Below are positions 1 to 10,395 of a stretch of DNA of 64,000 nt, piece after piece. Position numbers and translations under genes: made by a program. The notes under the pieces are model-generated. The model was not told where the DNA came from. It did no database searches and saw only the letters and a program-made list of their open reading frames with translations. Numbering within the stretch: position 1 is the first letter of the stretch; every line of letters starts with the position of its first letter. Origin of the DNA: Sambucus nigra (lineage: Eukaryota > Streptophyta > Magnoliopsida > Dipsacales > Adoxaceae); NCBI GenBank assembly GCA_949130495.1, contig OX422218.1, positions 43,966,651-44,030,650 of the forward strand. The letters run 5' to 3'.

Positions 1-332
1 CTTAAACTGGTGATGTTTTGCTACATAACGGTTGGGAGGAATTTGCAGAGCATCGCTCCATAGGATTATGGCATTTCTTAGTGTTCGGATAGACGAAGAG
101 ATTCAGTCTCCTCTCCACAAATAGGACACCCCAAATAACTATGTACTAATCACCTATTAAAGGTAAGAAGAGTATATTCATCGATTAGTATAAACAAAAC
201 TTAGATGTAGTTGGAATATTTATGTATTAATCTCCTCTCCACACACGCACACTACACAAGAGTGAAAATGATAAAGTGCAGATCAATTAAAAGCATTAAA
301 AATGGATGTTTCGGTACAAATTGAAATATTTA

Positions 333-833
333 TTACAAATGGATTTTTTTTTTCAAATTCGGGTTATCATCAAAAATGGATTCATATTCGATAGGAGCAA
401 CCAAGTCATCCACACTACTATTTAGACGCCTTGGCGCGTGTTGGAAAATTGACCACGGCTCGTTGTTGATATCCTCCGAGTAAAACACTTGCTTAACCTT
501 TTTAAATGCACAAACAAGCGGCTCATCGCTCACGTGGTCGTTGCTCTTCCACTTGGACAAGTCAACCATGATCAAATTGGTGACATGATCAACTTTACAA
601 GCATTTTTATCCTCAACTCTTACCCATTCACAGTAAAATACAACCTCTTTGAAGCTTATATAATCCAATTCAAATATATTTTGGATTACACCATAGTAAG
701 TCATTTCAGCTTCAACGAGGTTTTTATCTTTTGTGCTCGCTCGAAAGAAAGTAAGAGCCTTGTATGAAATTCCCGAGTTCTGTACATTTGTACTTTCCTC
801 GTACACTTTAGCGCCGAAAATGTAACCGTTCAA
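333..833 (-). pseudogene. CACTA transposase C-terminal region (DUF4216-like)
   Basis: This 166-residue frame carries the features of the DUF4216 domain found at the C-terminus of plant CACTA transposase polyproteins: an opening NGYIFGAKVYEE, the N-S-G-I block, then AEMTYYGVIQNIFELDYISF followed by VVFYCEWV and a DLSKW block ending near EPWSIF. It overlaps the end of the upstream catalytic fragment by 26 bp in another frame, which places a deletion breakpoint at about 830-880. The stop at 333 is followed by AT-rich sequence. Intact CACTA proteins have the rest of the catalytic domain and a DUF4218 region before this block; both are absent here. Confidence 0.78.
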
Positions 834-1212
834 TCGATACTTTTTGTACTCTTATGCCACAAACAAGGGTCCAGTGGCTTGACGAGCAAGTCATTGCCTC
901 TGCAATCCATGGTACTGTGAAAAATCGCTTTAATCTAGGCCCAACGGGAAAATATTTTAATACTTTTTGAGGCACTTTTGAGCTTGTGCCTTCCTTACTA
1001 GTAGATTGGACATATCTAGGTTCATCGCATACCGGACAACGATCGATATTTTCATACTCCTTTCGGTATAGTATACAGTCATACACACAAGCATGAATCG
1101 ATTTATACTTCATTCCCAAACCTTTCAAACAGTTCTTCATAAGAGGATAGCTATTTGGAAGTGTATTCACCTTGGGTAATAAGCCCTTCACCCATTTCAG
1201 AATTCCCGTCAT
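808..1212 (-). pseudogene. CACTA TNP2-type transposase fragment (start of the Transposase_21 domain)
   Basis: The frame reads LPNSYPLMKNCLKGLGMKYK, then IHACVYDCILYRKEY, then CPVCDEPRY, and later KVLKYFPVGPRLKRFF. These are the characteristic opening blocks of the TNP2 transposase domain of plant CACTA elements: the LPxSYxxxKxxLxxLG motif, the HACxxDCxLYxKE motif and the CPVC pair. The similarity stops after AEAMT, and the last 26 or so residues are unrelated. The acidic catalytic core that should follow is missing; the next recognisable coding block is the C-terminal DUF4216 region directly downstream. The fragment therefore records a large internal deletion joining the N- and C-terminal parts of the transposase gene. 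Confidence 0.78.
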
Positions 1213-1279
1213 GCTATTTGGAAGTGTATCGATAACTATCTTGCATACCCGATCTTAACAAATGTAGTTCAACTGTTTT

Positions 1280-1444
1280 TCACTCAAACACCTTAAAATT
1301 CTTACACCTAGCACACGGACACGGAAACTCTTCATCATTACGACATCTCTTTGCATATTTCACAAATTCGTTAGCACCTCTGCGAAACACATCCCCCATT
1401 CTATTAGTCTCACCCATCCACTCTTTGTATTTCGGATATCCCAT
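1280..1444 (-). pseudogene. CACTA transposase N-terminal fragment (transposase-associated zinc-binding domain)
   Basis: A 54-residue frame opens with ATG at 1444 and ends at a TGA at 1280-1282. It has the spacing of the plant transposase-associated domain (Pfam Transpos_assoc type): an initial Met, a KEWM segment, a GxxEFVKYA helix, then the cysteine cluster PCPCARCKNF. In intact CACTA elements this domain starts the TNP2 transposase and is followed by the catalytic domain, as seen here just downstream at 808-1212 in another frame. The domain is somewhat short and is cut off from the rest by a stop and frameshift, so it is a remnant of one broken gene. Confidence 0.7.
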
Positions 1445-1640
1445 CACAACTACCACAACTAAACACCTATTAAAGGTAAACAGAACTTAGATTTATAGTA
1501 TGTTTTATTTAATTATTATATCATTTAATTATCCTATTAGAGGGTAAGTGGTCCTATCCCATTCAAGACTGTATTTTTCTGTAATATACTTAACAGCTCA
1601 TGCACATTGTTACGATTTGAAAAAAAATCGACAGAATATC

Positions 1641-1752
1641 CCCTTAGTTCTCCAAGTACACAACGTAGATTGGCAGGTGTGAGTGTTATTTCAATTGGTC
1701 AATTGAAATAACATTCACACTTGTCAATCTAGTATGTACCCAGAGAACATTA
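1641..1752. repeat. Long near-perfect inverted repeat (hairpin)
   Basis: Two arms of about 54 bp are inverted copies around a tiny centre (TCAATTGGTCAATTGA at about 1691-1706). The left arm runs from CTTAGTTCTCC and the right arm ends GAGAACATTAAG; most positions pair, with scattered mismatches. The block lies in the non-coding leader of the CACTA element. It could be a small foldback MITE or a hairpin RNA source; no clear target duplication is visible. Confidence 0.8.
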
Positions 1753-1977
1753 AGATACGACTGCAGAACTTTCTCAAAAAGTAACAACTTTAAGCCCATA
1801 AGAATATTATACAGAAATTATACAGTCTCAAACTTTCCAAACGGGACAATTCGAGAGATCTCATTACAGGGGTAATGACTCTCAAACGGGTCTAAGGGCT
1901 ATTGAATCCGTACGCATAAGAACTAGAAGGCTAGTATCTATGTGCACTATATTTAATTTCAAGTCTGTTTCATATAA

Positions 1978-2058
1978 TGGGTTAATTCAAATACAAAAAT
2001 AAATTCATGGCTTAATTCAAATACAAAAATACAAATTCATGGGTTAATTCAAATACAC
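1978..2058. repeat. Short tandem repeat (TTAATTCAAATACAAAAAT-type)
   Basis: Three consecutive copies of GGGTTAATTCAAATACA with short spacers containing AAATTCATGG. They lead directly into the CA-rich microsatellite. Confidence 0.75.
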
Positions 2059-2170
2059 ACACATACACACACACACACCTCCCTCCACACCCCCCACTCA
2101 CCACATACACACACACACCCACCTCCATCCACACCCCCCACTCACCACATACATACACACCACCACCCCC
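2052..2170. repeat. CA-rich microsatellite and minisatellite
   Basis: Runs of ACACAC alternate with a longer block (CACCCCCCACTCACCACATA) that is repeated, so a simple CA repeat has been embedded in a minisatellite of about 50 bp. The tract is almost free of G on the plus strand. Confidence 0.85.
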
Positions 2171-2171
2171 A

Positions 2172-2255
2172 CTCACTATTTAAAATAATCTCAATGTTAA
2201 TTTCATGTAGTGACTGTCTATTTAAAATAATCTCAATGTTAATTTCATGTATTGA
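2172..2255. repeat. Direct duplication of about 37 bp
   Basis: The sequence CTATTTAAAATAATCTCAAT and its continuation to TTTCATGTA occurs twice in a row, separated by about 7 bp. Confidence 0.8.
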
Positions 2256-3137
2256 ATTTCTACTATTGTTTTGTACTTTTTATAAATCATATTCAATGTT
2301 AGATATGTGTTTTGTTAAGATATCTAAGCTTTTCTATAGAATTATTTTTTGTATCTTGAAGCTTAAGTTCTAAAATAATCAACCTAAAGTTGTGGTTCAT
2401 AAAGTATTATCACAAATATAAACTAAGATTGATAAAATAACTTTGAGGCATGTAAATTAATTGTGACAAAGTAAGATTATGCACCAGAACCTAAAATTTA
2501 AAAAAAGTGTTTTAATTTAAACCCCACTTTTCTTTCTATAACTCCTATTTTATTAAACTTTAAATATAATTAAGTGTGTATAGAAAGAAAAGTTAAATAG
2601 GAATAAAAACAACATTTTTAAAATATGAAGGGCTCACTAATTTGATCAAATTTTTAAACAACATATACTAAATGATATTTTATTTTTCATGCTTTTAGCA
2701 ATTTCGGATGCATTTTAACCCTTATTGTAGTTTTTTTGTTGTAATGTCATTTAAAAAAAAATCATTTAGGTATGTAAATATATTGTAATAGATCTTGCCT
2801 TCCACAAAATGATATTTTATGGTAAAATTTTATTTGATGGATATAAAGTCATGTGATACCTATATGTGTTATTTCGCATCTAATAAAAACAAAAAACGCC
2901 ATATATGGTTTTCTTCTCCATTAGTATAAGTATATAGCAATTATTTCACACTTAAATCACATATTAAGCCGGCCTTTATTTTTTTATGAAATTTGTAGAA
3001 AATTACTTATTTATTTTGAATGAAAATAAATTGTTATCCAATATTTTTGGATATTATTTACATTTACATTTTTTGATATTATTTTTGGATATTATTTACA
3101 TTTACATTTTTGGATATTATTTTTGGAAATAGGGGGA

Positions 3138-3407
3138 AAGGGTTTTTGCTGGAACAATTGTCACGGTCGTGTCAAGGTCATTGACCGTGACAATTATTTA
3201 AAGAATTGTCATGGTCAATGACCGTGACAAGTCCGTGCCAAGTAAATTTGTCACGGTCTTGTCACGGTCATTGACCGTGACAATTCTTTGTCACGGTCAT
3301 GTTAAGGTCAATGACCGTGACATAAAACGCGTATTTTTTGTCACGGTCAATGACCTTGACAAGGGTGGCCGGCTGAAAGGTGAAAATTTTGTCATTTTGG
3401 TGTAGTG
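3138..3407. repeat. CACTA subterminal palindromic repeats and terminal inverted repeat
   Basis: Five copies of a dyad with consensus TCACGGTCAATGACCGTGA lie within about 200 bp, at roughly 3161-3193, 3208-3230, 3261-3281, 3290-3322 and 3340-3360, with single half sites between them. The block ends in the CACTA terminus at 3403-3407. Subterminal repeats of this kind are the transposase-binding sites of CACTA elements; here each is itself a palindrome. The small ORF across them is a by-product of the repeats. Confidence 0.85.
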
Positions 3408-4401
3408 CTTGTCTTATCACATATTGGTTGGGTGTTTTCACTTCAATCCAATCCTTAAAACGAACCCAGCGTGATAAAACTTGATAAGAAAGTTGTGCAT
3501 GTAAAAACCGTTTGGAGAGATTGTGTGATTTTAAAAAAAACGGGGAGGGGCTACGAAAGGTAATTATCTATCCTTTGCGCTTAAACCACCGTTAAAATGA
3601 ACATAAAAATTGAGGAATTTTTTTATCCGGGGTCCAAAGAGGTTAGAAGAGCCCGAAAAAATTTAATGATAATAAAAAGCAATACATGCCAATATGGGCC
3701 AATTAGGATTTGCACCAATTCTCCAAAGTTTGAGAATCTAGTTTATCACCTCTAAAAAAAATATATTTGATGGTGTTTGGTTGGAGATTTTATAACGGGT
3801 TTTCACGTTCTTGAAAATCTTGAAAAAGCGCTAAATAGTTTTGGACGTTATTGGTGTGGAAATCACTTTGACTTTGATTTGTTGATTTGTTGATTTGCAT
3901 ATGACGATGTCATCTAAATTCAACAAATTTTTACACCTAATGATCTTTTGATGTTCATTCATTAGGAGTTCACGTATTCATCGTGCACATATGATTGATT
4001 GAGTTTATTTTTCTATCGAATGTGTTCACACCCATACATTCCATCTTCATGTCTGGGTTATTTGAGATTATATCCATGGTGTGATTTTTAGTATCTTACT
4101 TTCGTGTAAAATTTTTTTGAAAAATTCAAATATAGAAGATTTTTTTGTGACATTTACCATATTCTTTATTGCATATTTTGAGTAAAAAAAATTTTAATTA
4201 ATTTTTTTTTTTGAAAAATTCAAAAAAAATAGAAGATTTTTTTTTTGACATTTTCCATACTTATGCTTCTCATATCTATCTAATTGGGGACATCATAAAA
4301 AGGGGGAGAATGAATTATGGAGGAGAAATATTTGTTGATTTATCTATGATTTGCTTAAGCTTAATTGATCGTTCATTTTTGCATATCATTATATTTCAAA
4401 C
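3408..4401. other. AT-rich stretch between the CACTA end and T1; no gene seen
   Basis: No coding region is supported. A direct duplication is visible: a block with GAAAAATTCAAA, AATAGAAGATTTTTTT and GACATTTNCCATA occurs at about 4118-4160 and again at about 4213-4260. This could be old flanking DNA or unrecognised TE sequence. Confidence 0.5.
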
Positions 4402-4815
4402 TGTTGCGTATCACGGGTGTAGATGCAATTATTATGCAACACAAATAAATATGAGAGAAAGATTATCAAGAAAAGAACAAGGAATACAAGATGCCAATCA
4501 CACAACAAAGGATGTATGTGGTTCAGCCAAGATGTGCCTACGTCCACGGTGGTGCAGTCGATATTATTTCTATATACTCCGGAGAGTGATTACAGAGAAT
4601 ACAACTTGTGTACTTTTGCCCCGGACCTAGGGTTTAATATATACATGTACATGTAGATGAGTGGAGGTGATTGGTTCCTCCATGTTTTCCATTTCCCCTT
4701 CATGGGATCGTGAGGGGAGACCGGATCAATTACGAAAGATGAGGGGCCTGGACTTTGGGCCGCCAGGGCTGGGATACTCGTCCAGGCCAATAGTTCTAAT
4801 TTTCGAGTACCCACA
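4402..4815 (-). repeat. T1 3' LTR (about 414 bp)
   Basis: Read on the minus strand it starts TGTGGGTACTCG and ends GATACGCAACA, so it has TG...CA ends. A purine-rich tract lies immediately upstream. A TATA-like TATATATTAAACCC sits at about 4640-4622 (minus strand), and downstream of it is the phrase GTGGACGTAGGC followed by a C-A-C-rich block, common in plant LTR R/U5 regions. The partner LTR is lost with the 5' half of T1, so the edges rest on terminal dinucleotides and the PPT only. Confidence 0.6.
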
Positions 4816-4829
4816 ATTGCCCCTAAATT
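4816..4829 (-). other. T1 polypurine tract
   Basis: On the minus strand AATTTAGGGGCAAT directly precedes the LTR start TGTGGG, as expected for plus-strand priming of a Ty3/gypsy element. Confidence 0.55.
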
Positions 4830-6904
4830 TGTTGGACCATGTTTATGGGTCCAATGGATTTAAATGATCAGCCATTATTGCTGATTTGCGATTCTTCGAA
4901 AACTGTGAAGTTGCTTTGGCGGCACCCGCTACGCTATTTGTGCACTATGATTAGAATTGAAGGCTTGTTGGGATAGCCACTTTTTCTTTCGTCGCTTCAG
5001 CCTTTCTAGTACTCTTCCTTCTTCTAAGAACTCTAGCGCCTCGTACCTTCTTCTCTTAATCCCCATTCCCATTGCTTCTTAGTCGTCTTGAGATCGTGCT
5101 TCTTCATCACTTGACCGATCTTCTATTTTGTAAGTTTCTCGTGCCCTTTCTTTGCACGTTCTCTTTGGTTTGTAGATTTTCTTGAGTTTTTCAATGGCGA
5201 AGATTAGAAATAGGTCAATCTCTAAATTCAGGAAGTTCTATAATATTCCTGAGTGGGTAGATATTGAATGTTGTGCTTCCCCTCCTACGAATGTTGGGGA
5301 TATAGAGGATGCCCACTGGATCCATGTTTTGTTGCTTTCCCAAGGGGGACTTACTTTTCCCCCTAATGATCTATTTTTTCATTTCTTTGGCTATTTCAAT
5401 ATATTTTTCCCGCACAGTACTCGCCCAATGTGTGGAAGATAGTAAATGGCGTCCACAGAATAAACCAGTTCTATGGTACTACGTAGGACTTGCCGAGATC
5501 TGTTTTTGTTATTCCGTTTCTCGAACTAGTTCAGGTGTCTTATACCTCAAAGCTAGGAGTCCTGATAAGGTATTGGTAGTAAACCTACCTGATTCCCATA
5601 AGGACTACTGGCAGGACGGTTTCCTTGTTAGGAATTGGCAGTTCCCTCCCCAGTTTAAAGGGTCGAGGTCTGAGAGGTTCTCTGTTCCTTTCTACGGAGA
5701 GGAATATATAGGCGGACATTTTACTGTTGTTTAAACTTTTGCTGATTTGTGACTTTTCTAACCCCTCTTTACTTTTTCTTCCATAGCGAGGATAAAGAAT
5801 TTGGAGCCTGCTCTCAGTGAGGTTCGTATCTCGGAGTTGGTGAAAGCTTGGAATATCAGGGAGCCTCTGGGTGACGGCGAGAATCCCAGGTCTTTTGCCT
5901 TTTTGCTCGAGTATAAGAACGTAGGCTCTAGCTTCATAGCACGGCCTGTGGATAGTGTTCCAGAGTTTGATTCTTTCGGAGAGACTACTGCTGAGCCTAT
6001 CCAGTTGGACGAAGAGGAGAGCAGCTCTGAGAGTGAGCCTGTAAGATCTACGAGTAATTTGGGTGAAGGGATCTCTGACAGTAGCAGTTCTTCTGACTGT
6101 GAAGAGTATTCTGAAGCTCGAGGATCGTCGAGCACTTCCAGCAGTTCAGGTGAAGAGATGCCTCCAAGGAAGAACCTGATTAAAGACGCTGATGATGAGG
6201 ACCACGTGCTCCTTGCACAAAGGTAAAAGAAACAAAAGTCCACTTCAGGAGCTGTGGCAACTAGTTCTCGATTTTCTACTCAGGAGCAAGAGAAGAAGAG
6301 GAGAGAGGAAGAGCAGGTGAGGGAGAGGGAGAGGAAAAAGGAGGAGGAAAGAAAGAAGGTGGAGGAAAAGAAGAGGATGGAGGAGAGGAAGAGGATGGAG
6401 GAGAGGAAGAGGATGTAGAGGGAGAAAGAGGAAGAGAGGATAAAGATGGAGTCGAGGATGAAGGCTGGGCAAGCCTTGGTCCCGGTGTCTTCTTTTCCCG
6501 AAGGGGCCTCAGTTGCCATTTCTCCTCAGCTGGCACCTGCGCTGCTCGAGAGGGAAGTTCTTCCTGCAGATCGCCAGAGGGCGCTGGGGTCTGATCAATT
6601 GGTCCTACAAGCTAGCCAAAGGATAGACTTGGTAAGATCCTCTCCATTTTTCAGTTCCTTAACAAGTTTTAGTTGTTTCTCCTTCTTGATCTCTTCTTTA
6701 TTTTTGGCAGTTTGTGACTGACTTCGCCGTGCTCTACCGTTCTCGCGATGACTTGGTGAGAAGGAATGGCGAGCTGGAGCAGCAGAAGTCCACTCTGGAA
6801 GTCAGGGGATCACAGTTGGAGGCTGATTTGAAGGCTAATGATGCCGCCCGAGCTTCCTCTGATCTGGCCCTCATCAATTCTAATCGACAGAGGGATGCGA
6901 CGGT

Positions 6905-8512
6905 TGTAAGGACACAAATTTCCAATTGAGTCCATGTAATGTGTTGGCTCAATTCCGGACAAAACATTCATTCATAGGATAGTATGTCATTCTAATACTC
7001 TCAAGCCTATGAAGTGTTTGTTGAAGTCGTAGCGGCAAAGAATATAAACCTTCATCAAATGTGCCGATTTGCGTGCCTCGTTTCTACGTCATCAACTATG
7101 GTTCCATGCTCCCAAGGTATGAATGCAATTATACATATATATATAGGAGCTTGGAACAAAGTTTATTGGGTGTTAGGTTTAATTAAAACTGTGTTTACTT
7201 TCAGAAAAATTTAATTAGAACTTTAAAAAATAAAGTATATAAAGTTTCTGGGCCAAAAAATCGAATTTTGTAAAAATTCTGGAAGTCGTTCGAAATGTCG
7301 TTTGAACGAGTTTTTTCGTTCGAACCAGTTTTCGTTCGAACGAGTTTGCCAACGAGTCTAAACTGGTCCGTCGTTCGAAATGTCGTTCGAACGATATTGT
7401 TCATTTTAACGAGATTCTAACAAGTCCAAACTGGAGCGTCGTTAGAAGTCTCATTCGAACGAGAGTTCGTTCGAACGAAATGTCGTTCGAACGAACTGCT
7501 AGGCGGGAACAATTTTTAGGCAGTTTTTGGCAGTTTTTAATCCACTTTCCCACTTGTTTCTTAACTGATTTTTTCAGACTTTATGAAGGACGAGAATCAC
7601 ATTTTCCAAACTAACATTTCCATAATATTTCCATCTCTTAGAGAGTGTTTGAGAGCAAAAATGGTTTAGGAAAATGTTTATGTTTTGAGTGTTATTTTTC
7701 AAAGAGAAAATCCTTCACACTCTAGTTTACACCCAATTGTGTTTAGTCCAAGTTCTTATTTACATATCAAATTGCTTGGAGTTTAGGCACCGGTTTGTCT
7801 CTACCGAATTCAAGAAGAGAAGTTTTGGTTTGCTTCTACATCGATCAAAGAAGAAGGCTTTTTGTTGCGATTCTACCCACTAGGAGAAAGGCTCCTTGCT
7901 CGGGTGACGGTGACCATAGAAAGCCCCATCGGTGGATTCGGAGACCGCGGTGGAGGTCCGAGGTTGTCCGCTAGGAAGAGGTGTCTACAAGAAGAAGCGT
8001 CGAGGCTTGAGAGGGATCGAGTCAGTCGTTGTAAGTCTATCTGTCTTGTAATTGTAATTCCATATCTAGTGGATTTGTGGCTAGGGCCGTCCGAGGTTGT
8101 TTCCAGTCTTGGGTTTTTCCTCGTTCATCGCGGCGTAGTGTGATTGGTTTATTTTATCTTGCATAAATAATGTAGAACGCATGTTTAGCATAATTCAAGA
8201 TAAAATTTGGTTTAATTCATCACACTCATTTAATTTGGTGCTAAATTAAATATTGGGTATATTTGGTTTATTCAGTCCTTTGCTAAAATTGGTTTCGCCT
8301 AACTTTGGATAATTATTAATTATGACTTAGGAAAATTCTAAGACTTGGATTAATTAATCGGTTTAAGTGAATTTATTAATTGATTAATTTTACTTCACTC
8401 CGTTTAATTTTAATTCATTTTAAGAATTTAAAATTTGTTGTTGTTTTATTTTTGTGAACCATCACCTTTACGCTTCCGCATCGATTTACATAAAAGGAAA
8501 TTCGACATTTTC
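6905..8512 (+). mobile_element. Solo LTR of the copia family, inserted in T1 antisense gene A
   Basis: The 1608-bp insert starts TGTAAGGACACAAATTTCC and ends CGACATTTTCA, with a near-perfect 5-bp target duplication (ACGGT on the left, GCGGT on the right). Removing it and one duplication restores the host reading frame. Its start matches the start of the copia LTR at 41487 (minus strand), and its inner part (CCGTCCGAGGTTGTTT, GCATGTTTAGCAT, TTTGGTGC) also matches LTR segments at 40243-40500. It contains no coding region, so it is a solo LTR. The segment 7285-7497 holds a cluster of TCGTTCGAACGA palindromes. Confidence 0.85.
7285..7497. repeat. Cluster of TCGTTCGAACGA palindromes in the copia solo LTR
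   Basis: At least four full or near-full palindromes (about 7332, 7383, 7466 and 7483) plus several half sites (GTCGTTCGAAATGTCG, AACGAG, TCTAA) lie within about 210 bp in the middle of the LTR. Confidence 0.85.
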
Positions 8513-9142
8513 AGCGGTTAAGGAGCTGAGCGAGCTAAGGCAGGCCTATGACCTAGTCTGCTCAAGCAAGCTGGGTGTCGTGGAGGAGAACAAGGCTCTG
8601 ACCGAGAAGCTAAAGGAGAAAGAGTCCCAGGTAGCCACCGTCAAGGAGGATTTATACAACTCCGGGTGGACTGCTGCTTATGAAGATGCCGAAGTTCAGA
8701 TAGGCTACATCAGCCGTTTGAACTTCAAGAAGGGCTGGAACAAGGCCCTTTTAGCTACTGGTGTTGATGTTGAATCTCCTTTGTTCGACGAGCATGGCCC
8801 GGGTCCGAGGCCAACTGTGGAATAAGAAGCCCCTTCCCCAGTCATCGAGAGTGTTGATCTTGCCTCTCAGACAACTCCTACCGATGTTGGTCCTGCCCAG
8901 GCGAATGTGGGCATCCCTGTAGAGGGGGATGCCTCTGTTGCTATTGATAAGGGGAAGCATCCAGCCACCTCTGGGCAGCCTGAGGTTGCTAGTTAATTTT
9001 CTTTTAGGACTATTTATGTAATTCTGCTTGTAATTTTTCCAATTTCTGCTCGATGTACTTGACTTTTATCAATGAAATGAAAACGCTTTTTTTCCAGTGC
9101 ATTGATTGATTTTTCTTTCCATTGCCCTTTTATGTCTTGTAG

Positions 9143-10065
9143 TTGACTGATGTAGAAGAGCATATTCCTGCCACATCTCAATTGGGCTGGACTCTTGGTC
9201 CCAATGCCAGCCCTCAGGTTTGTCAGGCCTTTGTTAGGCTTTGCAAATCTCTCAGGTCAAGGAATCAAAAGTATAAGGAGCAGTCCGAGCTACTGGCTAA
9301 GCTGAAGGACATGCTCCAGGAGATGGAAGGCATTGGTGCCTCTGTACAAGATGAAGTCAATGTACTGAGAGCAAGGTTACTAGAGGCCACCGAGATAAAC
9401 CAAGTTGGGGAGTTCCTGCAGCAGGAGAATGAAAACTTGAGGAGGGAAGTCTTACAACTTAAAGAGCATGCGCCGAGCACTGCTTCAGTGGTTCTGCAAG
9501 GCTCCTCGTCTTCGCGAGCTGGACATACTACTATGCCGCGAGGTTCCACTCGTTGTCCCTTCCCGCGAGCTGGTAGGAGCACCAGGGGAAGGAACAGGGA
9601 AGTAGAAGAACAACGTGATAAGGAGATGGAGGAGCTCCGTGATGATGTCCGGTGAGCATATGTAATTGCTGCTGGGCTTCAAAAGGACGTTACCCGATTG
9701 TAGCACTTATTCAAGAAGGGTCCTCGATAAGCGTGGGTTGAAGGTTATGATCAAGGCTGGCTAGAGGCTCTAACAAGACTATCCGAGTTCGAGGAACTTT
9801 CTTTCATCAGAGGGTGGTTGAGTACCTTGAAAGAGCTTCAGGTCCCAAGGAACTCGGTGTTATGATATCATCATGAGATGTCCTCTTCTACTCTGATGCC
9901 CAACCCATTCAGGAGGGATGACCGATGGATCCCCATTGATGCAATTCCACGACAAATATTAGAGTTGGACGTAGATGAGGTCGTGGAAGAGCTGGTCCCT
10001 GCTCCTGATGACGGACGAAGAGCTAGAGTGGCGGATTATCTTGTTCAGAGGCTTCCACCTTCTTG
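9143..10065 (+). pseudogene. T1 antisense gene B: coiled-coil protein with GYxQGWL...AIPR C-terminal module
   Basis: A frame opens directly after a splice-acceptor-like TTGTAG at 9137-9142 and runs to 9655 with a long heptad-rich coiled coil (SLRSRNQKYKEQSELLAKLK, then EFLQQENENLRREVLQLK). An Arg/Gly/Ser-rich stretch follows. After stops near 9655-9705, related coding sequence continues: GYDQGWLEAL at about 9746, then DDRWIPIDAIPRQILELD, ending at 10065. This tail resembles the C-terminal part of the T3 PMD gene (GYKQGWLNAL...MSWIPARAIPRCLI). An AATGAAATGAAAA stretch at 9072 may be the 3' end of gene A, or the two parts could once have been one gene. Function unknown. Confidence 0.55.
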
Positions 10066-10075
10066 AATTTTGCAA

Positions 10076-10395
10076 GTTGTTATTCTTTTCATAATGTACG
10101 CGTTTTGGGCGAGCTTCGTCGACTAAACATGTATTATCATTGTCGTAAATATGACAAGTTGTTATTCTATTTTCTTTTTTGATAATGTAAATTCTTTAGG
10201 CGGGCTTCACCGACTAAACATGTATTATCATTGTCGTAAATATGACAAGTTCTTATTCTTTTGTCTTTTTTGATAATGTAAATGCTTTGGGCGTGCTTTG
10301 CCTACTAAACATGTATTATCACTGTTGTAAATATAAGAGATTAATGAAAAGTTCGTGTTTTGGGCAATTTTGTCGACTAAACGTGTTCATCCAAT
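10076..10395. repeat. T1 spacer tandem repeat, unit about 80-93 bp, 3-4 copies
   Basis: Each unit contains GACTAAACATGTATTATCA, then TTGTCGTAAATATGACAAGT, then TTCTTTTTTGATAATGTAAA. Copies are diverged and the last is partial. The array lies between the end of pol and the antisense genes, the same place as the 24-bp repeat of T3. Confidence 0.8.

Larger units (their letters stand above)
1..3407 (-). mobile_element. CACTA (En/Spm-type) DNA transposon, partial and internally deleted
   Basis: The element ends at 3407 with TAGTG, the reverse complement of the CACTA terminus (reading inward CACTACACCAAAATGAC). Next to this end is a block of palindromic subterminal repeats, and the minus strand below carries the three domain remnants expected of a CACTA TNP2-type transposase in the right order. 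The other terminus is not convincingly present, so the element probably runs past position 1. The 3 bp outside the right end are CTT; the matching target duplication cannot be seen. About 1.7 kb of AT-rich non-coding sequence with simple repeats separates the transposase start from the right end. The transposase lacks its middle, so this copy cannot be autonomous. Confidence 0.82.
5194..8997 (+). pseudogene. T1 antisense gene A: Transposase_28-like (putative gypsy-type) protein with coiled coil, broken
   Basis: The gene starts at ATG 5194 (MAKIRNRSISKFRKF) after a C/T-rich leader that contains a possible 5' intron. Early blocks GGLTFPPNDLFFHFF, QYSPNVWKIVNG (another frame) and LAEICFCYSVSRTSSGVLYL resemble the plant 'putative gypsy type transposon' domain (PF04195 type). 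The frame shifts near 5430-5490. Then come an acidic Ser/Glu region (6000-6200), a very charged Glu/Arg/Lys coiled coil (6280-6440, one stop at about 6416), a phase-0 intron at 6632-6710 (GTAAGA...TTGGCAG), and a second coiled coil. The coding sequence is cut by a solo LTR at 6905-8512 and resumes exactly in frame, ending VAS at 8997. It is antisense to the T1 pol. No enzymatic function can be read from it. Confidence 0.65.

Noticed and set aside
250..262. CACTACACAAGAG as the left CACTA terminus
   Set aside because: The 3-bp flanks (GCA against CTT at the right end) do not match and no subterminal repeats are next to it, so it is probably a chance match.
3211..3405. 64-codon ORF
   Set aside because: Lies entirely in the CACTA subterminal repeats.
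4211..4867. Several short ORFs as host exons
   Set aside because: Most lie in the T1 LTR or next to its edge; no protein motif or splice structure supports them.
6245..6536. Ser/Leu/Pro-rich ORFs on the minus strand
   Set aside because: Shadow of the Glu/Arg/Lys coiled coil of T1 antisense gene A.
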